In this document: positions 16,644-25,378 of the stretch, piece after piece
Position numbering within the stretch: the stretch's first letter is position 1
Layout: each line of letters begins with the position of its first letter
Assembly: GCA_964466115.1 (NCBI GenBank)
Contig: CAYXMH010000009.1
Span: 1 to 64,000, forward strand
DNA: 64,000 nt
Reading direction: 5' to 3'
Source of the DNA: Pseudolysobacter sp964466115
GTDB taxonomy: Bacteria > Pseudomonadota > Gammaproteobacteria > Xanthomonadales > Rhodanobacteraceae
Program-made: the position numbers and the translations under genes
Notes under the pieces: generated by a model
Seen by the model: only the letters and a program-made list of their open reading frames with translations
Told to the model about the DNA's origin: nothing
Database searches by the model: none

Positions 16644-19600
16644 GACGCACTAACCTCCACTAGTGAACTGCCTTCCGCCATAGACGCAGTCGAATTATTC
16701 CGGCCCCGTTCTTGATAGGTCCGATCGGATTTGCGATCGAGCAAGTCGTAAACCACCGGGATCACGATGAGTGTTAACAAAGTTGATACGGCAAGGCCGC
16801 CGATGACCGTAATCGCCATCGGTGCGCGCACTTCCGAGCCATCGCCAAAACCGATCGCCAACGGCATGAAGCCGATCAGGGTGCACAAAGTGGTCATGGT
16901 GATCGGGCGAAGACGCGACTCGGCCGCCCGTATAATCGCCAATCGTTTCGCTACACCTTCCTGGCGTAATTGGTTAACCCGATCGATCAGAACAATGGCG
17001 TTTTTCACCACGATGCCGGCCAGCATAATCAGGCCGATAAACACCACGACACTTAAAGGTGTAGAGGTGATTTTTAGCGCCAACACCGCACCGACCAAAG
17101 CCAATGGAATGGAAAACATGATCACGAATGGATGCAGCAGCGATTCAAACTGCGAAGCCATCACCAAGTACACCAGAAAAATCGCGAGCGACAAGGCAAA
17201 TATCAACGAGCGTACAGAAGCATCCAGTTCTTCGCTTTGGCCGCCGATATGGACGGTTACCCCCGCGGCCAATGGGTTATTGTGCAGCATGCCCTCGACT
17301 TCTTTAACCGCAGTGCCAAGATCTCCGTAGTGCAAATTGGCCGATACGATCGCGACGCGCTCCTGGCTGATGCGATGAATCTCGCTTGGACCCTCGGTCG
17401 CAACCACATCGGCCACCGCCGATAAGGTAACCGGGCGCGCGGAACCTGGGTTCACGATCAGGTTCTTAATGTCTTCGACCGATGCGCGATCGTCCTGCTT
17501 GGCCCGCACCAGTACATCGATTTTGCGATCGCGGAAACTGTAGCGTGTTGCCACCGAACCGCGCACTTTATTGACCACTTGGTCGGCAATTTGTTTCGTC
17601 GTAAGGCCCAATACTGCGGCCCGGTCCTGATCGAAATGGATTTGAATTTCAGGATACCCTTCTTGCACCGTGGATTTGATATCTGTGAACCGCGGTGCTG
17701 CACTTAACAGTCCGAACAATTTTTTCCCAGCTTTGTCCAAAGCGTCCAAATCATAACCGCGCAATTCGATTTCCAGCGGCGTGGCGAAACTGAACAATTG
17801 CGGGCGGGAAAATTTCACATCGCCGCCGGCATGAGCACTCATGCTTTTACGCAACGCATCCATAGCAGCGCGCTCGCCAAGCTCGCCAACCCCTGGTTTT
17901 AACGCAATCAGCAAACGTCCGATGTTTTCGCCGGATTCGGTGGGGTTTGCATCAAGACGAGTACCGGTACCACTGACGGCGTATATCGATTCGATATTCG
18001 GATCTTTGACATTTTTAATTTGTAATTCCCGCACCAACGCATCGGTTTCAAGCAGCGGCGTACCGGGGGGTAGCTTCACCGTCATTTCAAAACGGCCTTG
18101 CGCCAGCTGCGGTATAAGATCAAGCCCTAAGGTTGGCAACAGCACCAAGCTTGCAGCAAATGCCAACAGCGCCAGACCCAGTACCTTTATCGGATGCTCT
18201 AGCGCTTTTGGCAAAATACGCGCATACATCGCCGCGGTTGCGTTGTACGGCAGCATCACAAAATGCCCGACAAACCGCAGCAGCTTGCCAATCCCTGCGC
18301 CAACAATGCCGATGCCGCGAAAAACGACAAATGCCAATCCACGGGGAACCGTGCCCCATTTACCGTGGCCGGGAGAAGGCTGATTCTCCTCCGCAAATGC
18401 CAAAGGCGAGCGGCCTTTTAGCGAGGCCAACATCGGAATTAACGTCATTGCCACGATGAGAGAAATCAGCATCGCAAACGTAATGGTCAAGGCTTGATCG
18501 CGGAACAATTGACCAGCAACGCCCTGCACAAATACCAACGGAAAAAATACCGCTACCGTCGTTAACGTGGAAGCGGTAACCGCCATTGCCACATCCTTGG
18601 CACCTTTCACCGCGGCTTCGAGGATCGATGCGCCGTGCTCCCGCAAGCGGGCGATGTTCTCCAGTACCACAATGGAATCGTCCACCACCATGCCGGTAGC
18701 CAAGGCCAGGCCGCCCAAAGACATGACATTAAGACTTAAATGCGCTTGCCCCATGAAGAAGAAGGTCGCAATCAACGACACCGGCAGCGACAACGAAATG
18801 ATAAATGTGCTCCACGAATCGGCGAGAAAAAAGAAAATCAACAAGATCGCGAACGCGCCGCCGATCAGCGCATCGTTGCGCACATCGGCCAGTGAATGCT
18901 CGATAAACACCGATTGGTCATCGATAATGGTCAGTTGCGCGTTTTGCGGCAGTATCGTTTTGAGCTTCTCCAACGCTTTTTTCACGCCACTCGCCACCGT
19001 TACGGTATTGGCGTCGCCCTCCTTGTACACGGCAAGCTCGATCGCTTCGTGCCCATCGATGCGCACAATGCCTTCGCGCTCTTTGTAGCCTTGGTGGACA
19101 GATGATAAATCCTTAAGGCGAATCGGAACGCCCTTGTCCATTTTTATCAGCAGTTCGCGCATCTCGTCCAGATTGGCAAATTGATTGATGGTGCGCACCA
19201 GGTAACGCTGCGTTCCCTCTTCAATCCGCCCGCCGGATACGTTGACGTTTTCCTCACGCAAACGATTGACCACATCATTGACGTTAAGGCCCATCTGCTG
19301 CACACGCTGTTGATCAATTTCGACTTCGACTTCGTCCTCAAGCCCGCCGCCCACCTTGATTGCGGCGACCCCAGTAGTCGGTTCAAGCCGTTTTTTCAGT
19401 TCATCATCGGCGAAACGGCGTAAGTGTTTGAGCTCCGTTTCATTAAACCCCTGCCCTGTGGCAGCACCGGAGAGCCCCAGACGTAAAATCGGGTCGGTTG
19501 ATGGATTGAAACGCAACAGCACCGGCTTTTTCGATTCCAATGGAAGCTGCAGCACTTCCAATTTATCGCGAACCTCAAGGCCCGCCATCTCCATATTCGT

Positions 19601-19894
19601 GCCCCAAGCAAACTCCAAAATCACGTCCGATTGACCGGTGCGGGAAACGGAATGGATTTTGCGCACGTTTTTAACAACGCCCAGCGCCTCTTCCACCGGC
19701 TGCGAGATCAGGTTTTCGATCTCCAAAGGGGCGGCGCCTTCGTACTCGGTGCGTACTGTCAATGTTGGATAACTGAGATCCGGCAACAGGTTTACTTTTA
19801 AATCACTAAGTGCAATTAATCCAAATAGCACCAAAGTTAACGTCGCCATGCCAATGGTAACGCGCCGGCGCGTGGCAAGCTCGACGATGCTCAT
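16640..19894 (-). CDS. RND efflux permease, subunit with intact proton relay
   Basis: HAE-1 type RND permease of 1084 residues. In contrast to its partner, it keeps the full proton-relay set: Asp405-Asp406 in TM4 (GMVVDDSIVVLEN) and Lys964 in TM10 (GIVVKNAIVLID). About 50 extra residues lie near the middle (after TM6) compared with its partner. Its start overlaps the stop of the adaptor gene by 4 bases, and its stop overlaps the start of the second permease gene by 4 bases, so equal synthesis of the subunits is expected. A joint trimeric pump (MdtBC-like) is the simplest reading; two separate homotrimers are also possible. Confidence 0.93.
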   Translation of the reverse strand: MSIVELATRRRVTIGMATLTLVLFGLIALSDLKVNLLPDLSYPTLTVRTEYEGAAPLEIENLISQPVEEALGVVKNVRKIHSVSRTGQSDVILEFAWGTNMEMAGLEVRDKLEVLQLPLESKKPVLLRFNPSTDPILRLGLSGAATGQGFNETELKHLRRFADDELKKRLEPTTGVAAIKVGGGLEDEVEVEIDQQRVQQMGLNVNDVVNRLREENVNVSGGRIEEGTQRYLVRTINQFANLDEMRELLIKMDKGVPIRLKDLSSVHQGYKEREGIVRIDGHEAIELAVYKEGDANTVTVASGVKKALEKLKTILPQNAQLTIIDDQSVFIEHSLADVRNDALIGGAFAILLIFFFLADSWSTFIISLSLPVSLIATFFFMGQAHLSLNVMSLGGLALATGMVVDDSIVVLENIARLREHGASILEAAVKGAKDVAMAVTASTLTTVAVFFPLVFVQGVAGQLFRDQALTITFAMLISLIVAMTLIPMLASLKGRSPLAFAEENQPSPGHGKWGTVPRGLAFVVFRGIGIVGAGIGKLLRFVGHFVMLPYNATAAMYARILPKALEHPIKVLGLALLAFAASLVLLPTLGLDLIPQLAQGRFEMTVKLPPGTPLLETDALVRELQIKNVKDPNIESIYAVSGTGTRLDANPTESGENIGRLLIALKPGVGELGERAAMDALRKSMSAHAGGDVKFSRPQLFSFATPLEIELRGYDLDALDKAGKKLFGLLSAAPRFTDIKSTVQEGYPEIQIHFDQDRAAVLGLTTKQIADQVVNKVRGSVATRYSFRDRKIDVLVRAKQDDRASVEDIKNLIVNPGSARPVTLSAVADVVATEGPSEIHRISQERVAIVSANLHYGDLGTAVKEVEGMLHNNPLAAGVTVHIGGQSEELDASVRSLIFALSLAIFLVYLVMASQFESLLHPFVIMFSIPLALVGAVLALKITSTPLSVVVFIGLIMLAGIVVKNAIVLIDRVNQLRQEGVAKRLAIIRAAESRLRPITMTTLCTLIGFMPLAIGFGDGSEVRAPMAITVIGGLAVSTLLTLIVIPVVYDLLDRKSDRTYQERGRNNSTASMAEGSSLVEVSAS

Positions 19895-21063
19895 GGCTTG
19901 GTCTCCAACAACTGCACCACCGTGCCATCGCGCACCGCGTTGCGCCCTATGGTGATGACTTTGGCTCCTTCGCTTAAGCCTTCCCGTATTTCAACGTTCG
20001 CGCCATCGATAAAACCAATTTTGACGGTGCGCCGATAGGCGGATAATGATTCTTTGGGTGCCGCTGCCGATGCTGCTGTTTTTTCGACAGCTTGAGCCAC
20101 CGCCGGCTTTGCCGCAGTTGACTCTGCCGGTGGCGCTTTGACCAACGTTGGTTCAACAACAAATACGGCCGTCTCGCCGTCTTCCTCAATCAGCGCGGTG
20201 CGTGGAATGGTCAAGGCATTCTCGCGATGATCGTAAATGATGTCTAAACGTCCAAACATCCCCGATTTCAAACGTTCGGATTTGTCGCGGAACTCGCAAG
20301 TGACACGGAATGTGCCGCTAGCGGCATCGACGACCGGACTAATGCGCGCGATGCGGCCGGCAAAACTTTGCCCCGGCAGGGCATCCACACTCATCGTAAC
20401 CGCCTCATCGGACTTTAGCGTGTTGAGCTCACGTTCCGGCACGTTGAGCACCGCCAAAAGCGGATCGAAATCGTCAATCTTAAACAGCGATTGATGCTCT
20501 TGAATGAGATTGCCCTCCTTCACCATGCGTAGAGATACAACGCCATCGATCGGCGCGACTATGTTGGTGTAGCTTAATTCCAAGCGGGCCAAGTCATAGC
20601 TGGCGCGCTGCGTGTCAAGCTCATAACGAATTTTGTCTTGCTGCTCGGAGCTGACCAATTTTTTCTCATAGAGTTCGGCCGAGCGGCGATAATCGTTTTC
20701 CAGTTTTTTTAGCGTGGCTTCGGCTTTCGCCACGTTCAAACGAGCGCTTTCATCGTCAAGCTTCGCTAGTAATTGCCCTGATTTAACTTTTGTTCCTTCT
20801 TCCACATATAGCTTCAGTAGTACTCCGCTGGTTTTGGCAACCACTTGCGCCTCACGGTCAGCGGTCAATGTGGCAGTACCCGTGTAGCTGGCGCTGATCG
20901 GTATTCGAGCAGCGGCCGCCACTTCTACCGGCACTGCGTTGTTTTCCGCAACGGCTGGGTTAGCCGCTGTGGCCGTAGCGGCGTCACGGCGCCCACACCC
21001 ACACAAGCCCAATAAAATCAAAATGAAAACGGTATAAATGCGTGTCGTTTGGGGAGTGCGCAT
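19891..21063 (-). CDS. RND efflux adaptor (membrane fusion) lipoprotein
   Basis: Periplasmic adaptor of the HlyD/AcrA family, 390 residues. The N-terminus has a lipoprotein signal sequence with a likely lipid-modified Cys23 (LCGC). The lipoyl/barrel-sandwich halves flank a coiled-coil hairpin (about 105-165, with KAEATLKKLENDYRRSAELYEKKLVSSEQQDK); the beta-barrel and membrane-proximal domains follow. A low-complexity Ala/Pro/Lys stretch (about 305-340) interrupts the membrane-proximal domain. It is the first gene of the operon and overlaps the first permease gene by 4 bases. It links the inner-membrane pump to an outer-membrane channel that must be encoded elsewhere. Confidence 0.93.
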   Translation of the reverse strand: MRTPQTTRIYTVFILILLGLCGCGRRDAATATAANPAVAENNAVPVEVAAAARIPISASYTGTATLTADREAQVVAKTSGVLLKLYVEEGTKVKSGQLLAKLDDESARLNVAKAEATLKKLENDYRRSAELYEKKLVSSEQQDKIRYELDTQRASYDLARLELSYTNIVAPIDGVVSLRMVKEGNLIQEHQSLFKIDDFDPLLAVLNVPERELNTLKSDEAVTMSVDALPGQSFAGRIARISPVVDAASGTFRVTCEFRDKSERLKSGMFGRLDIIYDHRENALTIPRTALIEEDGETAVFVVEPTLVKAPPAESTAAKPAVAQAVEKTAASAAAPKESLSAYRRTVKIGFIDGANVEIREGLSEGAKVITIGRNAVRDGTVVQLLETKP

Positions 21064-21111
21064 AAGGTCGTCGATTTATTCCATGGAAGGGTAATAGGAG
21101 AGCTATATATA

Positions 21112-21133
21112 GTGTTATACTAAACTATATCAC
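21112..21133. promoter_or_regulatory. Palindromic operator upstream of the efflux operon
   Basis: A 22-bp imperfect palindrome with arms GTGTTATA and TATATCAC around a 6-bp centre; each arm has one mismatch to the other. An overlapping pair ATATAGT/ACTATAT (21107-21113 and 21124-21130) adds further dyad symmetry. It starts 49 bases before the adaptor start codon, overlaps TATA-rich -10-like sequence, and is the sort of site bound by PadR-, GntR/YtrA- or TetR-type repressors. No such regulator gene is adjacent, so any repressor acts from elsewhere. Confidence 0.55.
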
Positions 21134-21343
21134 TAAATCATTCAAATCGAAACGATGTTTTTTAAGATTCATGGCAGTCTGACAGCCCTACCAAGGGTAA
21201 GGCCATGGCCAGTAGTCATAGCAGCTTAAATACTCGGGCCCTTTCCGGAGCCTTAACCTCGCTACAGATCAGATTTAGATTTACTGAGAGGCAAATAAAA
21301 CCGCAGGCCTGCTCAGCGCACGATCGTTGGTGCATCAGAACAA

Positions 21344-21360
21344 TGTAAATAAATGTAACA
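21344..21360 (+). promoter_or_regulatory. TGTAAATAAATGT-type motif upstream of secreted peptidase
   Basis: TGTAAATAAATGTAACA lies 155 bases upstream of the S8 peptidase start. Near-identical copies occur at 44135 and 44261 upstream of the delta-60 repeat protein gene. Recurrence in front of two secreted-protein genes suggests a regulator site; the identity of any regulator is unknown. Confidence 0.4.
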
Positions 21361-21514
21361 TCAATATTTTGACACAATAAATTTGTCCGATTTCCCGCTC
21401 GAATTACGCACTTTAATTAGCTAAGGGCCTATTTATTTTCGCCCAATTAGCCCGCTCAATAGTCATTCATACTGATCTTTTGAACGGATACTACAATGCT
21501 CTCAGGATTGACTT

Positions 21515-23491
21515 ATGCGCAATACATTTACCCAGTTGTTGACATCCATCCTACTTGCGGTAACGATTGCTGAATCACTATTCGCACAAACTGTCGACTC
21601 CAAGAATACTGATTCGATCACTGGTCCTACTTTCGGTTCAAAACAACCCTATCTCATCATTTTTCCAGAGCCTGGAGCGTTGCATTACACTGGCGATATA
21701 CCCGGTTATAAAGCGACCGTTCCGACCGGTCATAACAAGTTGGATATCAATGCCGTAGACGTCATTGCGTATCGTCAATACTTGAGTCTTAAGCAAAATC
21801 AGCATATTGAAACGATAGAAAAACTGCTAGGTCATAAGTTGAATATCCGTCATCGCTACGAGTTAATTAAATCGGGTATTGCCGTTGATGAATTTAATGT
21901 AGAAGACAGTAAACTGATCATTGAGCAGCTGAACTACACCGCGTTGAGGAGTTACAACGAAGAGGTTGCAACCTTTCGCGGTCCGACGTTTATTGGCGCC
22001 AATAGCGTATGGAGTGGAATGAATACGCCTGATCGCCATACTCACACGGGCATCGGCGTTACGATTGGTATCCTTGACTCCGGTTATAACCGGAGTCATC
22101 CATCATTCGGACCGATGCCGGCGGCGTGCAATGGCGATCGTTATGGGCCGTTTCTAAAAGTGGATAGTGCGGTGGATTGCTCGGGTGGCGGATCGTGTCG
22201 AGATAGCACCCGAGGTGATCCCAGCGATCACACCGGGCATGGCAGTCACGTTGGTAGTATTGCGGCCGGTAATGAACTGCCAAATGGATCGATGCCCATT
22301 CCCAGCTTTCCGGAAGGGTTCAGTCGCATGTCCGGGGTGGCGCCATGTGCGACACTGCGTTTTTATAAAGTCTGTTCTGGCGGGCTTTGTCCAAGTGTGG
22401 ATATTTTGGCAGCGCAGGAAGCTGTCATTGCCGATAGTGTGGACGTGGTTAATTTTTCGATAGGCGGAGGCAGTGATCCTTGGGCGGAGCAAATGCCATT
22501 GGGCCATGCCCCAAGTACCGATCTTGGTTTTTTAGATGTTGCCGCTGCTAATATTGTAGTTGTTGCCGCAGCCGGAAACACCGGATTTGGCACTAAAAGT
22601 GATCCGGTTGGACGAGTGATGCATCGAGGTCCGTGGGTGTTGACTGTAGCAGCGTCGAGCCATGATCAAAATTCGTTAGTCTCGATTATGCCCCCGGGGA
22701 GACAGGGTGATGTGCTTGCGAGTTTCAGCTTGCGCGGTCCAAACGTCGAGGGGACCATGGCGGATGGTACAATTTACGCGGGGTTTGACGTGACCAAACC
22801 GGATATCGCCGCACCTGGTAATCATATCTATGCAGCGAACAATCGCGACTATATTTATATGGATGGTACTTCGATGGCCAGTCCGCATGTGGCTGGAGCG
22901 GCGGCATTGATACGCGAAATTCATCCGAATTGGTCGGCATTCGAAGTGATGTCGGCGTTACGCTTGACTGCTGTAACGCAAGGTACGAAAGAAAACGGTA
23001 GAATCCCGTGGGATGCCGATGATGTCGGCAACGGTCGTGTCGATTTGACTCAAGCTACGCGTGCGGCGTTAGTCATGGATGAGTCGGCTTTAAATTTTGC
23101 ACGTGCCAATCCGGCATCCGACGGGGATCCAAAGACGCTGAATTTGCCGGCGGTGCGCAACACGCATTGTGTGAATCGCTGCAGTTGGACCAGACGCTTA
23201 CGCAGCGGCGTATCGATACCGGTCACTTGGACAGTCATCGCGTTCGATGCGCCAAATGCCTCCCTATCGGTGTCACCGACGACGTTTACATCATTACCGC
23301 GCGGCACGCAAAATACGACATTTCCGTATCCGTTATTGGATGAACAATCAATTACTATTACTGCCACGATGAATTCCCCTGTCGCGTCCGACAGCATCGG
23401 TTTTGGCAGCATTGTGTTGCATGCAATCGGGGGTGATGGCTCCATCCCTGATGAACATATTACCGTAGCGGTACAGGGGAATAGCGGATAA
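21515..23491 (+). CDS. Secreted subtilisin-like serine peptidase (S8 family)
   Basis: A 658-residue exported protease. It has a Sec signal peptide (cleavage near FAQ-T, about residue 25), an inhibitor-I9-like propeptide region to about residue 150, and an S8 catalytic domain. The triad is Asp188 (GILDSG), His242 (HTGHGSHVGSIAAG) and Ser453 (GTSMASPHVAGAAAL), with oxyanion-hole Asn355 (AAAGNTG). After the catalytic domain a C-terminal beta-sandwich region begins with CVNRCSW. A similar CxxxC-led domain follows the catalytic domain of the larger S8 peptidase at 36751-40920, so the two share architecture. It is probably monocistronic. Confidence 0.93.
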   Translation: MRNTFTQLLTSILLAVTIAESLFAQTVDSKNTDSITGPTFGSKQPYLIIFPEPGALHYTGDIPGYKATVPTGHNKLDINAVDVIAYRQYLSLKQNQHIETIEKLLGHKLNIRHRYELIKSGIAVDEFNVEDSKLIIEQLNYTALRSYNEEVATFRGPTFIGANSVWSGMNTPDRHTHTGIGVTIGILDSGYNRSHPSFGPMPAACNGDRYGPFLKVDSAVDCSGGGSCRDSTRGDPSDHTGHGSHVGSIAAGNELPNGSMPIPSFPEGFSRMSGVAPCATLRFYKVCSGGLCPSVDILAAQEAVIADSVDVVNFSIGGGSDPWAEQMPLGHAPSTDLGFLDVAAANIVVVAAAGNTGFGTKSDPVGRVMHRGPWVLTVAASSHDQNSLVSIMPPGRQGDVLASFSLRGPNVEGTMADGTIYAGFDVTKPDIAAPGNHIYAANNRDYIYMDGTSMASPHVAGAAALIREIHPNWSAFEVMSALRLTAVTQGTKENGRIPWDADDVGNGRVDLTQATRAALVMDESALNFARANPASDGDPKTLNLPAVRNTHCVNRCSWTRRLRSGVSIPVTWTVIAFDAPNASLSVSPTTFTSLPRGTQNTTFPYPLLDEQSITITATMNSPVASDSIGFGSIVLHAIGGDGSIPDEHITVAVQGNSG

Positions 23492-23589
23492 TCTGAGGCA
23501 ATTCGCATATCGCTAGAGATTGCTATAACGATCACGGTATACTGCGCCGCTTTCGCATTCACCGATTTCCCGTGCAGGATCAAAGCCCC

Positions 23590-23925
23590 ATGACAAAATC
23601 GCGTCTGTTCGCATCGCTCACTGTTGGCACCGTGCTGATATTTTCAATTACGACCTATGCATCGGCGCCAAAAGGCGATGCAGAACATGGCCGTACGCTG
23701 ATATATACGTGCGGTGGTTGCCATGGCGTCACCGGGTACAGAAACGCTTATCCGAATTACCACGTGCCGCGCATAGCCGGTCAAAATTACGATTACTTGG
23801 TGAACGCACTGAGCGCCTATAAAAGCGGTGACCGCCCGCACCCGACAATGCGCGCACAAGGTGAAAGTCTAAGCGATGCCGATATCCACGATATCGCGGC
23901 CTACCTATCTAACTTAAATCATTAA
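23590..23925 (+). CDS. Small exported c-type cytochrome
   Basis: A 111-residue monoheme cytochrome c, class I. An N-terminal signal segment (about 1-26) is followed by the heme-binding CGGCH (Cys41, Cys44, His45); Met87 (HPTMRAQ) is the likely distal ligand, with a final helix DIHDIAAYLSNL typical of the fold. It is periplasmic or membrane-anchored. The ATG at 23590 is preferred to a GTG 18 bases upstream because it yields a standard signal peptide. It lies 14 bases before a second, related cytochrome gene, and maturation needs the Ccm system encoded at 41-51 kb. Confidence 0.9.
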   Translation: MTKSRLFASLTVGTVLIFSITTYASAPKGDAEHGRTLIYTCGGCHGVTGYRNAYPNYHVPRIAGQNYDYLVNALSAYKSGDRPHPTMRAQGESLSDADIHDIAAYLSNLNH

Positions 23926-23939
23926 ACTGAGATCCTCGC

Positions 23940-24293
23940 ATGAAATCCATTCCGATGCGTAAGCTCGTTGTCGCTTCGTTTGTGCTGTTTAGTGCGTCCA
24001 CTTTGGCAGCAGCCGATCTTGAAGCCGGCAAAAAGAAAGCCGAGCCGTGCCAAGCTTGCCATAGTCTAAATGGCAATGCAGAAACCGATGCTCAATATCC
24101 GCGGTTAGCGGGTCAGTACAACGATTATTTGGCCAAAGCGCTGAAAGCCTATAAAACCGGTGACCGAAAAAGTCCCGTTATGGCGCCGTTTGCAAGCGCG
24201 CTAAGCGATGAGGACATCGGAAACGTTGCCGCTTATTTCTCGAGCCTTCCCGGCAAGTTGGACGATTTGTCCAAATATACGCAGGGCGAATAA
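23940..24293 (+). CDS. Small exported c-type cytochrome
   Basis: A 117-residue class I monoheme cytochrome c with a signal peptide ending near LAAA-D (residue 25), heme motif CQACH (Cys37, Cys40, His41) and probable Met81 ligand (SPVMAPFASALSDEDIGNVAAYF). It aligns throughout with the upstream cytochrome (PRIAGQNYDYLVNAL versus PRLAGQYNDYLAKAL), so the pair arose by tandem duplication or forms a two-heme unit similar to cytochrome c4. It probably transfers electrons in the periplasm to a terminal oxidase; the partner is not visible. Confidence 0.92.
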   Translation: MKSIPMRKLVVASFVLFSASTLAAADLEAGKKKAEPCQACHSLNGNAETDAQYPRLAGQYNDYLAKALKAYKTGDRKSPVMAPFASALSDEDIGNVAAYFSSLPGKLDDLSKYTQGE

Positions 24294-24305
24294 CCGCTGT
24301 GCCAT

Positions 24306-24914
24306 TTACGGTAAGGCGGATTTTCCCGTCTTGCCGGCAAAGTAAGGGTTGCTGCCTTTGGCGTGATCGGTGATATCGCGCACTTGCGTAACCTCGGGTA
24401 ACCGTTCACGCAAGGTGCGTTCGATGCCTTGCTTTAACGTCACATCCACCATACCGCAGCCGTGGCAGCCACCACCAAATTGCAAGGTAACTACGCCTGC
24501 GTGGTCGATCTCAACCAAGCTCACACGTCCGCCATGCGATGCGATTTGTGGGTTGATTTCACTTTCCAGCACATAGCGCACGCGTTCCGCTAAGTTGCTG
24601 CTTGCCCCCGGCGGTTTGCCTTTGATGGCGGGTGCCTTAATGGTGAGCTGGCCACCGGTGGCATTGGTTTGGTAGTCAATTTGCGCGGCATCTAAGAAGG
24701 CGACACTGGCCGCTTCCACGTACAGAGCCAAATTTTCGCACTCGACCAACCATTCATCGCCGCTAAGATCGCTGGGTTCACAAAATTCGATTTGGCAATC
24801 GGCGGTTGGCGTGCCCGGACGCACTACCCGAATGCGGATGCCCAATTGATCAATGCCCTGTCCTTCGATCAGGCGCCGAAAATGGGTTTGTGCGGATTCG
24901 GAAATATCGATCAT
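24306..24914 (-). CDS. nfuA: Fe-S biogenesis protein NfuA
   Basis: A 202-residue Fe-S carrier with two domains. The N-terminal part is a degenerate A-type (IscA-like) domain without the cysteine set; the C-terminal Nfu domain carries Cys150 and Cys153 in the GGCHGCG motif that holds a 4Fe-4S cluster at the dimer interface. It delivers clusters to client enzymes and helps under stress. I start it at the ATG at 24914, which matches the family; a longer upstream frame shows no resemblance. It is convergent with the cytochrome gene (12-base gap) and divergent from the dehydratase gene. Confidence 0.95.
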   Translation of the reverse strand: MIDISESAQTHFRRLIEGQGIDQLGIRIRVVRPGTPTADCQIEFCEPSDLSGDEWLVECENLALYVEAASVAFLDAAQIDYQTNATGGQLTIKAPAIKGKPPGASSNLAERVRYVLESEINPQIASHGGRVSLVEIDHAGVVTLQFGGGCHGCGMVDVTLKQGIERTLRERLPEVTQVRDITDHAKGSNPYFAGKTGKSALP

Positions 24915-25018
24915 GACGTGCGGCCTCTCAACACGATGTATTCTATTCCATTGCAAGCGACTTGCGGGATTCCCCCGCTTGTATAATGAATCCTTATCAA
25001 TCCACGGTGAATTTTGCC

Positions 25019-25363
25019 ATGACCTTCGATCAACTACGCACTCAACATTGCGTGCCGCGCAAAGGCGCTGGCGATGCCCTGGATGCACGCGCCGTAGATA
25101 AATACCTTGCTGAATTACCGGGTTGGCAACTGAGTGCCGACAAAAGCGATATTCGCAAGGATTTTAAGTTCAAGAATTTTCACCTCACCATGGCCTTCGT
25201 CAACGCCATGGCATGGATTGCGCACCAGGAAGACCATCACCCCGACTGTGAAATCGGTTATGGCCATTGCCTGGTGCGTTTCAGCACCCACGATGTCGGT
25301 GGACTGTCATTGAACGATTTTATCTGCGCCGCGAAGGTGCAAGCGCTGAGCAGCAACGCTTAA
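25019..25363 (+). CDS. phhB: Pterin-4a-carbinolamine dehydratase
   Basis: A 114-residue enzyme that dehydrates 4a-hydroxytetrahydropterin, recycling the cofactor of aromatic amino acid hydroxylases. The signature is clear: AWIAHQEDHHPDCEIGYGHCLVRFSTHDVGGLSLND, with the conserved His-His-Pro and later Asp. I chose the ATG at 25019, which follows GGTGA; upstream in-frame starts overlap a TATAAT sequence at 24982-24987 that looks like its -10 box. No phenylalanine hydroxylase gene is in the window. It fits with the aromatic amino acid catabolism seen elsewhere here, but the link is inference. Confidence 0.92.
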   Translation: MTFDQLRTQHCVPRKGAGDALDARAVDKYLAELPGWQLSADKSDIRKDFKFKNFHLTMAFVNAMAWIAHQEDHHPDCEIGYGHCLVRFSTHDVGGLSLNDFICAAKVQALSSNA

Positions 25364-25378
25364 GTTCGCCATTTCATT

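Larger units (their letters stand above)
21064..21514. other. 451-bp divergent intergenic region
   Basis: This gap separates the efflux operon (minus strand) from the secreted peptidase gene (plus strand) and must hold both promoters. It contains the palindromic operator-like site at 21112-21133 near the efflux side and the TGTAAA-type motif at 21344-21360 on the peptidase side. The middle is unremarkable and I see no small gene or RNA in it. Confidence 0.6.

Noticed and set aside
23520..23543. TTGCTA and TATACT as a promoter for the first cytochrome gene
   Set aside because: The spacer is only 12 bases, too short for a sigma-70 promoter; the TATACT alone could be a -10 box but this cannot be decided.
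24962..25018. Longer N-terminus for the pterin dehydratase (starts near 24962 or 24986)
   Set aside because: These starts coincide with a TATAAT sequence and give residues unlike the family; 25019 has a better ribosome-binding position.
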